A stretch of 64,000 bases of DNA from Orychophragmus violaceus (GCA_030180135.1 CM058240.1:75387581-75451580), one strand, 5' to 3'; numbered from the stretch's first letter, positions 22,036-34,050 are shown. Notes: generated from the letters alone by a model not told the origin. Numbers and translations are program-made.

Positions 22036-24300
22036 AACGTTGAAGAAAGGACAAGTGGAACTGCGTGCCTAGTATGGAGCAATGGTTGCTGCATAAGCCA
22101 TAGAGATTCTCCACTTGTAGGAGCCTTTCAAGCTTGGTTTTTGAATTAAGTAATTGCTACTATGTACCTGCTTTATGCAGAAATGTCTTTCATTTTCTTG
22201 TAAGAATTTGAATGTTTTTCATTCTGATAAAAGACAAGTTTTGCTCTTTTGATCTTAATGAAATATCATATAGTAGCACCCCTTTTGAAAGGGTTTTGTA
22301 TCTTAAACCAACATACGCTTAAACATAACATAAATATCAAATGATTCAAGTCTGATGATTTGAACTCGATTTTTCCTTAGCATAGTCAAATTGACCAAAT
22401 AGAGCGCATCGGATTCAGAAGTTCCATAGTTATGGGCTTCAGGTTCATTTGATTGTAAATCGATTGAGACATGAACTCTGCTTGCTGGGCCAAATGACTA
22501 AGGCTTCTTTAGCAGAGCTAAAGAAACGGGCCATAGGCTCGTTGGGCCTTACACATACTGATGTATGCGGCCCGATGAGCATTAGTGCCAAAGGAAAACT
22601 TCAATACTTCATTGACTTATTGATGGCTTCAACAAGTATGACTGTGTTCATTTGATGTGACACGAGTCAGAATCCTTTGGAATGATCAAAGGAGTTTTAG
22701 AATGAAGTATAGAACTGATTTGACAGAAGTATTGATATCCTCGATTAGATCGCGGAGGAAAATACTTGAGTCAAGAATTGAGTGATCATCTAAGTGAGTG
22801 TGAAGCCATATCACAGCTCTTTTCTCCCAGAAAACCTGAATGGTGTTTCTGAGAGAATGAATCGGATCTTATTGAATATGCTCCGATTAATGATGAGTCA
22901 CATGAATCTTCCATTATTCTTTTAAAATACGCTCTAAAATGAACATGTTTACGCTAAATAAGTTTTCTATCAGAATCAGTGAAAAACACCACATTGGATG
23001 TGGACTGGGTGATTTCCAAATATGCTTTTCTGATTAATTGGGATTGCAAGGTTTGTGTAACGCAGTTGTCAACAAACAAACTTGAACCCAAATCTGATAA
23101 GTGCTGCTTCGCTGGTTGTCCTAAGGAAACCGAGGTTTAGTACTTTTGCAACCAATCCGAGAACAAAGTTTTGTTGTTCGGAACTCTGTTTTTCCAAGAA
23201 GAACAGTGGGAGTAAAAGTACAGCTCGAAGAAATTCGAGAAACACAGGAGGCTGTTCAACCTGTTGAGGGAGAGCAGCGGTTAGATCTACAGAGTGCTGT
23301 AGGATCTACACCTGTGAAGCCTGAAATTCGCAGATCCGAAAGGATCCATCACTAAATCGAGGGTGATTCCTCGTGACCGATTGTCGTGATCCGTTGATCA
23401 TTGAAAAGTGATGAGCATGCGAAATTCAAAGAAGCGATGGTGAGCCCCAACTCCGAAAAATTGGCTAGTTATGCATGTTAGCTTCACCGGTTGAAGCAAG
23501 CATCTTGGAGTTGGAATCTATGTTCTGTTAAAACGGTCAAAGACTTTGACTCGATAAGGAACGAATAGAAAAAGTGCGTTTACAAGTAAACTAGTGGGAG
23601 CGTAATTGCAATTCTCAAACTATATGTTAAGAACGTACTTAATCTCATAAACGACGTTCCGACGCTAAAGTTTTGCCAAGATTTGGGTCGGAAGTCAAAT
23701 TTAACGATAGACATGGGAGAAGTCGCTTGAGTTCTTGAAATATGGATCCATTGAGATGGATCAGAAGAGCTAATTGGATCGTGTCAGAACCATTATGGTT
23801 ATAAGGTACTGGACAGTTCCAATATGCATGATTCCGAGAATGGCTTCACACCAAAGGTCTTATGGCAATGATCTTAGCAAGATGAAGTGTCTTGGACACT
23901 GGCTGAGCTAGTGTCTAATGAATGTGATTCCTTTTTGCTTATGCAATAGAATCCATCATGAATGCCATATTTTGCGCTCGTCTAAATACAGCTGACGCAT
24001 AAAGCATGACGAGTATATACCAATTTGTTCCAGTAAGATTCCCTGGACAGTTGTAAAGAAATATCCCCAAGTGTTTGAGAAACACTAAGGATAGGTTCTT
24101 GTACAACTGAGAAATAGACGAATCAATCATTAGTAGTTAGAAGGACAAAGATGATTCCCAGTTCTCACCTGGTTATGTCATTTTGCCTGTGTAACGGTAC
24201 TGTCTGTGGGAAAGGTTTCCAAGCAGAGGACCGTAGAATAGAGCTCATTAAAGAATAGCGGTGTGGTTTGCTGGAATAGTTCCAAGCAAGAACACCGCAG
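22036..24300 (+). pseudogene. Copia pol remnants (integrase and later)
   Basis: Only scraps of pol are readable. 22449-22655 carries a pre-integrase/integrase piece (RLRHELCLLGQMTKA, GLTHTDVCGPMS, a catalytic-core start). 22980-23110 carries an integrase-downstream segment (VDWVISKYAFLINWDCKVC) and 23190-23360 a linker-like piece. No YVDD-type reverse transcriptase block is recognisable. The region is much too short and too interrupted for an active polymerase. Confidence 0.7.
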
Positions 24301-25186
24301 CATCTCTCACAACCTAAGCACGAGTTGTATACTGTTGCTGTAGGTACTAGATATCTGAAGACTTGGTCTTGATTCTAGTGGGAGTTAGTTTAGTTATGAT
24401 GTTCAGATAAATATGATAAGGTCATGTTTATGAAAAACTGACATCGACATTATTTGACTATTGGATAATTAAATAATGGTCCCAAGATAAGTTTATGTCA
24501 TACTATAGGTCATCAAGTTGAGGACTTGATCATGAAACCCTATAAGTAACAAATGACATAAATTATGATGTGTCCCTAGTCGAGGTTGTTAAAGTGGGAC
24601 AATAACAACCGCGAGAGACTAGCTTGTGAGGTGACTGTTGACTAAGTTTCATGGAGTCAATGATACGAGTATCACAGTCAGTCACATAGATATATGTTGG
24701 TGAACATATGATCGGACGTGACCCGCTAATGAGAAGTCTCCAGGATAGTTATATATGTGTCATGAGAGGTTCTCATTATGACTATTGAGTATAATCCTTA
24801 GACCTGAGTTCATCATGCTTTCTTGCATATGAATTGGTGGACCTTGACCTTGTCAAACGTCGATCCGTAACTGGCGGCTATAAAGGCACTGCTCAGGTGT
24901 ATCATGAAGTGTGTAAAGGAACAGGGATGGAACAAGATGGGATTTGTCCCTCCTGAATAACGGGAGATAAATATCTCAGGGCCTATCGAAGATTTTATGC
25001 TGAGAAAATGTGTGGCTGCACTCAAACGAACTGTAGTTCAGTTGTTTGTTTTGTTCAGTATAGATCAGGAGTTCGATAAACATGATATTGGCTTAATAAG
25101 AATGACACTAATCTTGTCTTATGCCAAATCGAGATATAGAGACAAAAGGATTGTTGGAATTGATGATTCCAGTACAAGTGGGAGAT
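24300..25186 (+). other. Conserved non-coding 3' region of Copia
   Basis: Nearly 0.9 kb between the end of pol and the polypurine tract (gtacaagtgggagat, 25172-25186) has no open frame of note. Its order and sequence blocks match 170-1097 of the other Copia copy, including gtgtcatgagaggttctcat, ttagacctgagttc and aacaagatgggatttgtccc. Conservation without coding suggests an RNA role such as packaging, or simply recent shared ancestry. Confidence 0.7.
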
Positions 25187-25866
25187 TGTTAGGATTGTGT
25201 CCTGAAATCACACTTGTACTCTCTCCTGATAGTAGTTGTGAATCGAGATCAATCGTTTGTATAATACTGGTGATTGTAATGCTTTGCTAGAAGCCTCTTG
25301 TAATCTGTAAGTTGTAGACTTACTGCCAGTATTATATGATCCTATAGGGTCACACACCTAAGCAATCTGGAAGCTAACATATGGGAATGATCATTTGATA
25401 ATGATCAAGTTGATGTGTATTGGATACACATTGACATATAGTTTTATGATGTATGTGTCGATCGATACATGAGTGTGTCGATCGATGCATGCTTTTCGAG
25501 AAGGTGTGTCGATCGACACAGTAAGTGTGTCGATCGATGCATATCGGGTTTTGACATAAACGAGTCGGGCTTCCGACGGTTTGTCATGTCAATTCCATGT
25601 CGATATATAAAGGCTTATATGGTCGACCTGGAGCCCTAGCCGTCACGGTAATTCTCAGAGAGAAAAGCAGAGACATCGAAAACTCATTCCCTGAATCCGG
25701 CACTAGCATCCCGACGTTCCAGGTTGTGTGAGTGTGTGCTTGGTAGAGGCGAAGCACTTGATTCGCTAGATCTCGTTCACCATTCCATTTCGCTGCCAGA
25801 TCTGAGGTAAGAACGAGGTTGGCAATTTCAATATAACAAACCCTAGATCCTAAGGGGGATCCAACA
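25187..25866 (+). repeat. Copia 3' LTR, complete
   Basis: The LTR is 680 bp, TGTTAGGATTG...GGATCCAACA. It holds four TCGATCGA dyads (25457-25542), a TATA-like atatataaagg near 25604, and a U5 part that is missing from the 5' LTR. Confidence 0.9.
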
Positions 25867-25871
25867 GATGG

Positions 25872-27096
25872 GAGTCTGAGCAATGCGCTCTTTTTCGCCA
25901 TGTGTGATTCTCCTCTCCCTTCCACGGCTGTCCCTCCGAGCTCCGGGGCCCGTGATGCGCCCGCCGAGGCAGGGGGTCTCCTCCTCTCCGGTTATTTGGA
26001 GGGCGGATTCGGTTCCGTCCAGGGAGCCGTCTTTGCGCGATCCTTGCCCCGACGATCGGGACGTGGGCATGGATCCTTCCCCCGTACCGAAGCGTCGAAG
26101 GATCGATACGGAGACGAGCGAGAGTGTCGGGATGCCCCGGGGCGCGGCCCGTTTGTCAAGGCGCATTGGACCCGCAGGGGTCCCGCTTCCGGTTACCGGT
26201 GAGCCGGCCTTCGGCGATTTGTATGCCAAGATGGCCGAAGCCACTGGAAAGGTATCAACCATAGTTCTTGTTTTTGCCTTTCTTTGGTAAGAAAGATATT
26301 TGAAATTCGTATCTTTATGCAGTTTCTGGAGGCTACGAGCGGACTTATGGTCCGGTCCGAACGCGAGCTTCGTGAGCGATCGCGGGAGGATGAGCTCGAG
26401 GCCGCTAGGAGGTCGGCTCGTATTTTGACCGCAGAGTTGCAGGATTCCTTTGCTCGGGAGGAGGAGCTCGAGAGGAAACTGGCTCGGTATGAGGGGATCG
26501 AAGCCCGGCTATTGGTTCTCGAGAATCGCGAGGAGGACCTTTCCCAGCGGCTTCGGGTGGCCGAAGGCCGGGCGTTGGCTGCCGAAGAAACGAGTCGAGT
26601 CGCCACAGCGCAAGCTGCCCAAGATCGGATATACCTGGAGAGAGTTCTTGCGGGGAGAGACTTCGACATAAAGGTCGCGTCCCACGAGGCGAGGAAGAAG
26701 ATGAGCGGGGAACATTTGGAGATCCTTAAAGGGATCAAGGAGAAGAGCGAGAAGCGGAAGCTCGAGACCAACGCTGAGATTCGCCTCCAAGAAACCCTGG
26801 CCAATATCGAACTCATCACGGAGTTTGCTTCCGGCGAGCTTGACTTGACTCGGGAAGTTCTGAGGTTGGCCGACCAGAAGAGGACGGCCATGGAAGAGAT
26901 GAACGCCGCGGCGGTCTCTGACTTCAGTGTCGGCAAGTTGAACTTGCCGGCCGTTTCGAGCGACTCGGTCATTTTGGCGCGTGCTCCGCCACCGGTTGTT
27001 CCCCGCCTTGATCAATACGGATTGAGCCTCCCGACTGGGATTGCATCTACCGGTGATCAGGCGGAGGATGGAGATGAGGCTTCTTCGCGCTCGTAA
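25872..27096 (+). pseudogene. Tat antisense extra ORF, 3' part (coiled coil)
   Basis: This continues the ORF cut by the Copia insertion at GATGG. The first exon runs to about 26251 (GDLYAKMAEATGK) and contains a basic, proline-rich stretch with PSPVPKRRRID, a possible nuclear signal. A short intron with acceptor at about 26320 follows. The last exon (26321-27096) encodes about 258 residues: a long charged coiled coil (roughly its first 190 residues, EREL/REE/RKLARYEG heptads), then an APPPVVPRLDQYGLSLP tail and a stop. The frame entering from the upstream exon and the frame used at PKRRR differ, suggesting a frameshift near 25990-26060. A structural or nucleic-acid-associated role is plausible but unproven. 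Confidence 0.7.
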
Positions 27097-27449
27097 TAAT
27101 GATGTTGCCTTTAGGGGCTCTTTTTTTTATATGTACATTCTTTGTTTTTTTTTTTTTTGGAAAAACGTTTATTTGCCCAAGCGGGCTTTGTTTGAGGACA
27201 TTGTGTACTTCTTTTAACGAATTTCTTTTGGAGTCTTTCATGCCTTAGCATAGACTTTACTGTTGATCATTCGTTCTTGAGTTCGGGCCCCTTTGTAATG
27301 TGCAGTACGAGTCTAATGTTTTAGTGGGAAAGATAAATCAAGTAAACTTACAAAGGCTCGTTGTGCGCAGAGGTCTTTCCGTGTGACCGGTTGCTTTGAC
27401 TTCGATGTTTTCGTTTAACGGGAGAGGGTGCCCCCTAGTTCTTTCGAGC

Positions 27450-27735
27450 TGTATCAGGTCGGGAGAATTGACTTTGGGAGAGGCCGTTTCAGGTCGCTCG
27501 GAAGGGGTATTTTCATATCGCTTTGATATGTTGGAAGAGGCCATTTCAGGTCACTTGGGAAGGATAATTTCATATCGCTTTGACTTAGAAGAGATAATTT
27601 CACATCTTTCGTTTCGGGAGAGATAATTTCATATCTTTTGTTTTGGGAAGGGATAATTTCATATCACTTTGCTATAGAAGAGATAATTTCATATCACTTT
27701 GGTCCGTTGGAAGAGATAATTTCATATCAACGTAA
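27450..27735. repeat. About 30-bp tandem repeat in the Tat 3' region
   Basis: Around eight diverged units built on gagataatttcatatcactttg occur every 28-33 bp (clear copies at about 27568, 27594, 27622, 27652, 27682 and 27715). They lie between the end of pol (minus strand) and the extra ORF. Tat/Ogre-type elements are known to carry tandem repeats in this region. Confidence 0.8.
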
Positions 27736-27933
27736 CGGCTCTAACAGGAAGAGACGTTTGATTAGAAGACTTATTCTGATTTCACAAAGATAAGCTAGTA
27801 TGACTTCGTCAGAAGTTGTGGAGCTCGGTAAGAGCTTTGTGTTTGGGGGGTGGCTGCGCTCGGAGTCGAGCTGCCTACGAACCCTTTTAAGGGGGACCAA
27901 GCCATTTCGTAGTTCGATTATGTTGATGTAATC

Positions 27934-28425
27934 CTAGTGGAAATACTTTTTGAGGTTGATGATGTTCCAAGGTCGTAGTTTGGGCTTCTGGGTTTCCACC
28001 GACTTGAGTCGGTAGACCCCGTCCTTTACGACGTCGGTGACCTGGTAAGGACCTTCCCACTTTGCCCCTAATTTTCCAGCGTGTTCTTCCTTTTTATGGT
28101 CGAACACTTTCCGCAAGACGAGCTCTCCTACTTGAAACCTTCGAGTTTTGATTCGGGAATCATAGTAGCGAGCTGCGGCTTGTTGGTAATTCTGGAGTCG
28201 AGCTAATGCGAGGTTTCTTCTTTCGTCGACGAGGTCGATCTCGTCAGTTATCATCTTGTTGTTAAGTTCCTCTTGTCGTGGGCATTCTTATTTGCGAATG
28301 CTTGACACGAGGATTTCAGCTGGTACTACCGCCTCGATTCCGTAAGCCAGCGAGAAGGGAGTCTCGCCAGTGGATTTGCGGGGGGTAGTCCTGTAGGCCC
28401 AGAGTACGGCTGGGAGTTCGTCGCT
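27934..28425 (-). pseudogene. Tat integrase C-terminal part, beyond two nonsense codons
   Basis: The pol frame continues past the TAG at about 28423-28425 (after NEYKTT) through SDELPAVLWAYRTTPRKS and GIEAVVPAEILVSS to a second in-frame TAA at about 28288-28290. It then runs open to 27934 (FQVGELVLRKVFDH, LGAKWEGPYQVTDVV, ending NLKKYFH). This is the integrase C-terminal domain. Both stops can be explained by single C-to-T changes on one or other strand (a tryptophan and a glutamine or arginine codon). Confidence 0.85.
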
Positions 28426-31368
28426 CTAGGTCGTTTTGTACTCGTTGAGCCTTTTCTTGAGGCCGTTCATAATCGCTTTGTTAGCTGCTTCTGCTAGCCC
28501 GTTCCCTTGGGGGTAGCGTGGCGTTGAGTAAGTCAGCTTTATGTTCCAAGTTCTGCAGAACTCTTTGAACGTGTTTGATATGAACTGAGATCCGTTATCG
28601 GTGACGATCTCGTGGGGTAGTCCATGTCTGCAAACGATGTTTCGCCAGACGAACTCCTTAACATGAACGTCCTTAATTTTCTGGTATGACTCTGCTTCAA
28701 TCCACTTGGTGAAGTAGTCTGTCATTACCAATAGATGTGTGGCTTTCTTTTTGCCAGATGCGACCAGTGGTCCAACGATGTCCATTCCCCACCGCATGAA
28801 TGGGTATGGTGATGAGATAGAGGAGAGTTTCTCCGACGCTTGGTGGATAATTGGGGCATGCTTTTGGCATTTATCGCACTTGTTGGAGAAAGATTCGCAT
28901 TCGGTGGCCATTGTAGGCCAATAGTAGCCTTGCCTTTTGATTCGCACGGCCAATGCTCGTCCTCCGGAATGGCTTCCGCAGGATCCGTCATGTGTTTGTG
29001 CAATCACGGCTAGGGCTTGCTTTTTGTCAAGGCATTTAAGGTAAGGTCCGGAGAGGCTCCTTTTAAAGAGCTCTCCTTGTGTGACGCAGTACCTCGCACT
29101 TTGCATTTTAAGTTTCCGCGCCTCCCATTTGCCGTCGGGAACTTCGCCGTTTGTGATGTATCGAATGATTGGAGTTCTCCAATCTTCGTCGTTGTTAGGC
29201 TCAGGTCCCTGACTAGTGGATGCGGTTTGAATTGGTCCGTCGGGGACGTTCGCGACGTATACGGTGTTTCTAGGATCAAGATCATCGTCAATCTCGATGA
29301 TGTCGCTGTTATTGTCTCTGGGACACTCTTTGCGTTTGACATCGTTCTTCACAGCGGGCCCGTCCTCTTTCAAGGACAGAGCTTTGAGGGCTATGTCGAT
29401 GCTTGGTTTTTCTATCCCTTCGACTGGTATGATCCTTTTGAGGTTAGGATCTGATGTCGATGCTAATGCGGCTAGCGCATCGGCTGCAGTGTTTTCACCT
29501 CGTGGGATTCGTGTTAGATCGAAGAATTTGATCTGTTCGGCCAATGTATGGACTACCCGTAGGTATGCTTCCATTCGTTCGTCTTTGGCCTCGTAGTCGC
29601 CATGATATTGGCTCGTGACCAGTTGGGAATCGCTGAAGGCATTTACTTCTCGGGCTCCTATTGCTATCGCAAGTCTAAGCCCGGCTATCAGCGCTTCGTA
29701 TTCTGCCTCGTTATTCGATGCGGCGAAGCCCAATCTAAACGATTGTTCTAATACTTCACCCGTTGGGGAGACTAATTTCACTCCGACTCCGGACCCTTGT
29801 CTTGAGGAAGCTCCATCGACGTAGAGTTTCCATCTTTGGGCCGGGTCGAGTTCTATAGTCGAAGGGAGCTCGATTATGAAATCTGCCAGTACTTGCGCTT
29901 TTAGGCATGTTCGCGCTTTGTATTCAATGTCGTACTCGCTAAGTTCGATAGCCCATTTGACCAAACGACCTAATTGGCTTGGACTGTGAAGGATGGTTCT
30001 CAGTGGCTGAGAGGTCATCACTATGATCGAGTGCGATTGAAAATACGGTCGGAGTTTCCGAGCCGATGTTACTAGCGCTAAGGCGAGTTTTTCCATGGCG
30101 GGGTACCTGGTTTCAGCATTGATCAAGGTCTTACTGATGTAATACACCGGCCGTTGTTCGTTTTGTTCTTCGCGAACCAGGACTCCACTTACTGCTGCCG
30201 TCGAGACAGCTAGGTAGAGGTAAAGAGGTTCTCCTTCTACTGGTTTCGCCAGTATGGGTGGTTCACTTAAGTAAGCTTTGAGCTGAGTGAATGCCTCTTC
30301 GCACTTTTCGTCCCAAAGGAACTTTTTGTTTGCTTTGAGCAAGTGATAGAAGGGTAGACATTTATCAGTCGACCTTGAGATGAAGCGATTCAGAGCAGCT
30401 ATTTTGCCGGTTAGGCGCTGGACTTCTCGCGTTGTTTTGGGAGATTTCATCTCTACGAACGTTGCGATCTGTTTGGGGTTCGCTTCGATTCCTCTTTCAG
30501 TTACTAAGTAACCGAGGAACTCTCCTGAAGGGACCCCGAAGGTACATTTAGCTGGGTTGAGTTTCATCCCATACTTATTAAGAATGGTAAAGCATTCTTT
30601 TAGTTGGGGGATGTGATCCTCGTACCTGGAAGATTTTACCAGCATATCATCGATGTAGACTTCCATGGTTTTGCCTAAGAGTCCTGAAAACATCTTGTTG
30701 ACGAGGCGTTGGTAAGTTGCTCCTACGTTTTTCAGCCCAAAGGGCATGACTTTGTAGCAGTACGTGCCTCGATCTGTTATGAACGAAGTCTTTTCTTGGT
30801 CTTCGGGGTTCATCAATATTTGATTGTACCCTGAGAAAGCGTCCATAAAGGATAGCAGCTGATGTCCAGCGGTGGCCTCGACCAGTCGGTCGATGTGCGG
30901 GAGTGGGAAGCTGTCCTTTGGACATGCTTTGTTGAGATCCGTGAAGTCTACACAGACCCTCCACTTTCCGTTCTTTTTCTTAACCACCACGGGGTTCGCG
31001 AGCCAGTCGAGGTACTTGACCTCTCTGATCGATCCGATTTTTAATAACCGATCGACCTCGTCATTGACGGATTTGGCCCGCTCAGGGCCTAGTTTTCGAC
31101 GTTTCTGTCTTACCGGTTTGTAGGTTGGGTCGACATTCAGCTCATGGCTGGTTACGCCGATGTATATCCCTTTCATGTCTGCTGAAGACCAGGCGAAGGA
31201 GTCGACGTTCTGTTTGAGAAAAGAGACCAGTTCGTTCTTAACCGGCTCTGATAGGTCGATTCCGATGCCAACGAGTCTTTCGGGATGAGCCTCGTCTATG
31301 CAGACCTGAGTCGTGAGGTCCTTTGGGGGTCCTATTTGACTGGGGTCGTTCGACCTTTTGGTCTGCAT
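28426..31368 (-). pseudogene. pol: Tat pol: reverse transcriptase, dual RNase H, integrase
   Basis: A 980-aa open stretch. Reverse transcriptase occupies about residues 75-260 (LPHIDRLVEATAGHQLLSF, MPFGLKNVGATYQRLV, catalytic YIDD at 238-241). The Ty3 RNase H is at about 370-490 (AVSGVLVREEQNEQRPVYY). A second, archaeal-type RNase H is at about 505-640 (LYVDGASSRQGSGVGV, NNEAEYEAL, DSQLV), the hallmark of Tat. The integrase zinc finger is at about 770-825 (H, H, C, C) and the DDE core at about 840-970 (MDIVGP, VTDNGSQF, NGLAEAAN). It is separated from protease by a TAG and from the integrase C-terminus by two more stops, so no functional polyprotein can be made. Confidence 0.92.
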
Positions 31369-31398
31369 GGTGGCGAGCTCCTCCTCTTTCTGTAATTG

Positions 31399-31905
31399 CT
31401 ACGCAGGGGATTTCTCGTTCTGCTTGTATCCGTTCATGTAGCAATGACGGGAAATCTTTTGACTTCCGTGAATGGTTTTGATCCCTTTGGGTGTCGGGAA
31501 CTTTACGCATTGGTGGTAGGTCGATGGTACCGCTTTCATGTCGTATATCCATGGTCGACCTAGGATTGTGTTATAGGGAGCTTGCCGATCTACTATGACG
31601 AACTCTGTCATTCTCCGAACTCCTCCAGCAATTACTGGGGCGAAGACGGAGCCCATCGAGTATGTCGTTTCGCCAGCAAAACCTACTAGTGGTGTCTTTT
31701 CTTCCACAATCTCGGAGTCGTTAAAGTCCATCTTTTTGAACGCGTCGTAAAAGAGGACATCTACCGAACTTCCTGTGTCAATCATTATCCTTGAGAGTTC
31801 GACATCTCCCACTACTAGACAAACGAGGAGAGCGTCGTCGTGTGGTTTGTCGAGATTACTTGTCTCGCTCTCGTGGAAAATGATTTCGTGGTCTGGACCC
31901 AACAT
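31399..31905 (-). pseudogene. Tat retropepsin-like protease domain
   Basis: The catalytic motif is MIDTGSSVDVLFYDAF, with the flap-side region LVGFAGET and the C-terminal ILGRPWIYDM. It releases Gag and Pol products in an intact element. It lies in the same frame as RT downstream but is closed by a single TAG (KSPA stop) about 30 nt before the next methionine. Upstream it is in a different frame from gag because of the homopolymer at 32033-32048. Confidence 0.88.
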
Positions 31906-34050
31906 TGGGGTTTTTCCCCCTCTGTCGGTCTCGACTCTTCTTTGAAGAGCTTTGATCGAATTGACCGAGTCGCAGAAAAGCTTGGAGCCACCGAAGATGA
32001 AGTCGATTCGTTTAGGGGGTATAGCCCGTACACCCCCCCCCCCCCCCCGCAGAGACGAGGGAGATTGATTCTTGAGTGTAAACTTTTGGCAGGAGCCGGA
32101 GGCGGGGATAGTGCCGAACCTCCCGGAGTACCGCTCAGGTTAAGCTCGCCGAGGATGAACTCGACTCGCTTCCGCGAACCTTGAGGGAGTGTTTCGGGAG
32201 ATTCCGGCTCCTTTGACCGTTCCCGTTTGTTTTGAGAGTGCTTTTTGGAGTTCGACTCCTTGGTCTGTTTGTTTTCCTTTTTGTCGGACGGAGTTTCCTC
32301 CTCGACCTCGGAGTCTTTTTTGCTTTCGGACTCTTGTTTTTTAGCCTCTGCTTTAGCTCGAGTATAGCAGTCCTCGGTCGAGTGTCCTCTTTTATTGTGG
32401 AAATCACAAAAATTTTCCTTGTCGAACTCGAATTTCTTTGAGCTCTTTGGGCTCTCGACCGCGTTGACGTTCCCTGATTTACGGGAATCCTTTTTCGAGT
32501 TCGAATTCTGCGAGCTCGACGGGTTCTTTTCTTTTCGGTATTTTTCCCTGAGGGCCGTGGTTTCGTCCTCGAGGCGAGCGAAGGCCGATGCGCGATGGAG
32601 GGCGTCATCGAGCGTTTGAGGTTCGCGGACTGTTATTTCCTCGCGGAATCTGGTTGAGAACCATAGTCCCCGTCTTAACGCTTCTATAGCTACCTCATCT
32701 CGTGGGTTCGCGATTTTGGATTTTATTTCCTTAAATCGGTCGATGTATGAGCGAAGTGTTTCGTCGGGTTTTTGAGAGACGCCAAATAAGGCTGCCTCGG
32801 TAGTCTTTTCCTCGATGAAAACGGAGTATTGTTTGAGGAAAGCCGTCATGAACTGGGTGAAGTTGTCAATGGACCTTTCTTCCAGTCCGGCAAACCATTC
32901 TAGGGCAGAACCTGATAGGTTTTCCGCGAAGAGCCTGCAGAAGGCTGGCTCCCTCTCCTCATCGGTAAGGTACACCCTTGCCATCGCCAGTCGGAATGCC
33001 CTGATGTGGGCTTTCGGGTCTGATTTCCCAGAGAATTCTGGAAACTTAGTCTTCTTGATCTCTCGGATCCTTGCAAGCGCGATCCGATCTGTGAACGGTG
33101 TTTGTTGTGTTTCTTCGATCACTCGATCGATGTCAGGAGCCGCGCTCGTCGCCATGTGAACTTTCGAGCTCAGACTGTTAAACTGGGCTTTAGCCTGTTC
33201 GATGTATTGTCTAAGCATATCGTGTTCATCGCCCCCTGCGGGTGCGAACTGGACTTGTGCCTGACCTGACGTTTGTTCCGGAAAAATGGGATCGAGGAGA
33301 TCGATCGTTGGGATCGACCTCGTCTGATCGACCTGTGGCGTTCGGAACTGAACTGAGTTTGATCCATTAAGGAGTCCCGAGCTCGAGGCGAAGGCAGAAC
33401 CTCCTAATTGTCTCGGTCGGATGTTAGAGTTACCCGGAAAAGGTGGTGGCCCGGGTAATGGTCGGTTTCCTGATCCGGTCGGGTCTGTGACCATCGAACT
33501 CGAACCAAATGGGGTCGGTATCGTGATAGGGGTCATTGTAGGGTGGAAGCCGCTATTTGACGTATTACCAAAATTTCCCGACGTTCCCGGAGGAGTTATC
33601 ACCTGGGAGAAGTCCAAGCGGGTACACGGTGGAGGACTTATGGGGGTTCGCATTGGTCTGCCCCCTTGGCTTTGACTGGCGAGCTCTTCAAGGCGAGCAT
33701 TTAGACGCCGCTCTTGTTCGTCGAGCTGCGCTGCCAGAGAACGGTTTGCGATCTCTTGGGCCCTTGCGCTTGCCTCGTTGTTTCTCGTTCGATCTACCAA
33801 CAGGCTTAACATCGAACGGATCTCGGCAAGATCGCTTGGCCCTTGTCTCTGTGGAGCAGAAGGCAGTGGCGAATTAGGTCTAGTTACTCCAGATCCTCCT
33901 CCTGGGGTGGGTATTGAGTCATTTCTCATCCACACCCAGTTTCTGCTCGGATCATTAGTTCCTGACAAAACATTTGTCGGAGTCCGGCTTGTCGCGATTG
34001 TTTGAGCGACGGACCCTGCTGGTGCCGAGGTCGTGGAGACTGAGGCGGAG
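31906..34050 (-). pseudogene. gag: Tat Gag, main part
   Basis: Gag carries a low-complexity N-terminal region, a coiled coil (about residues 85-125 of the open frame), the retrotransposon Gag core (FSGKSDPKAHIRAFRLAMAR, LSGSALEWFAGL, FMTAFLKQYSVF) and a CX2HX4HX4C knuckle, CDFHNKRGHSTEDC, near 32370-32410. A Lys/Ser/Glu-rich stretch follows. The first methionine in this open frame lies in the Athila LTR and is not the real start; the true N-terminus is at 40715-40847. The frame enters a run of 16 C (32033-32048, G on the coding strand) and comes out mis-phased relative to protease. Confidence 0.88.
32033..32048. repeat. C16 homopolymer in Tat gag
   Basis: An uninterrupted run of 16 C sits exactly where gag and protease go out of frame. 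Slippage here is the likely frameshift, although sequencing or assembly error in such a run must also be considered. Confidence 0.8.

Larger units (their letters stand above)
18947..25866 (+). mobile_element. Copia element, gag-only, nested in the Tat extra ORF
   Basis: The element is 6.92 kb with a perfect 5-bp target duplication GATGG (18942-18946 and 25867-25871). It has a truncated 5' LTR, primer site tggtatcagagc, a long leader crowded with TCGATCGA dyads, an intact gag, a heavily decayed pol, about 0.9 kb of conserved non-coding DNA, a polypurine tract and a full 3' LTR. The LTRs are nearly identical although pol is unrecognisable over most of its length, so the copy was probably already pol-defective when it moved. 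Confidence 0.92.

Noticed and set aside
26193..26972. Serine-rich minus-strand 259-aa protein
   Set aside because: It is the reverse-strand shadow of the coiled-coil exon of the Tat extra ORF.
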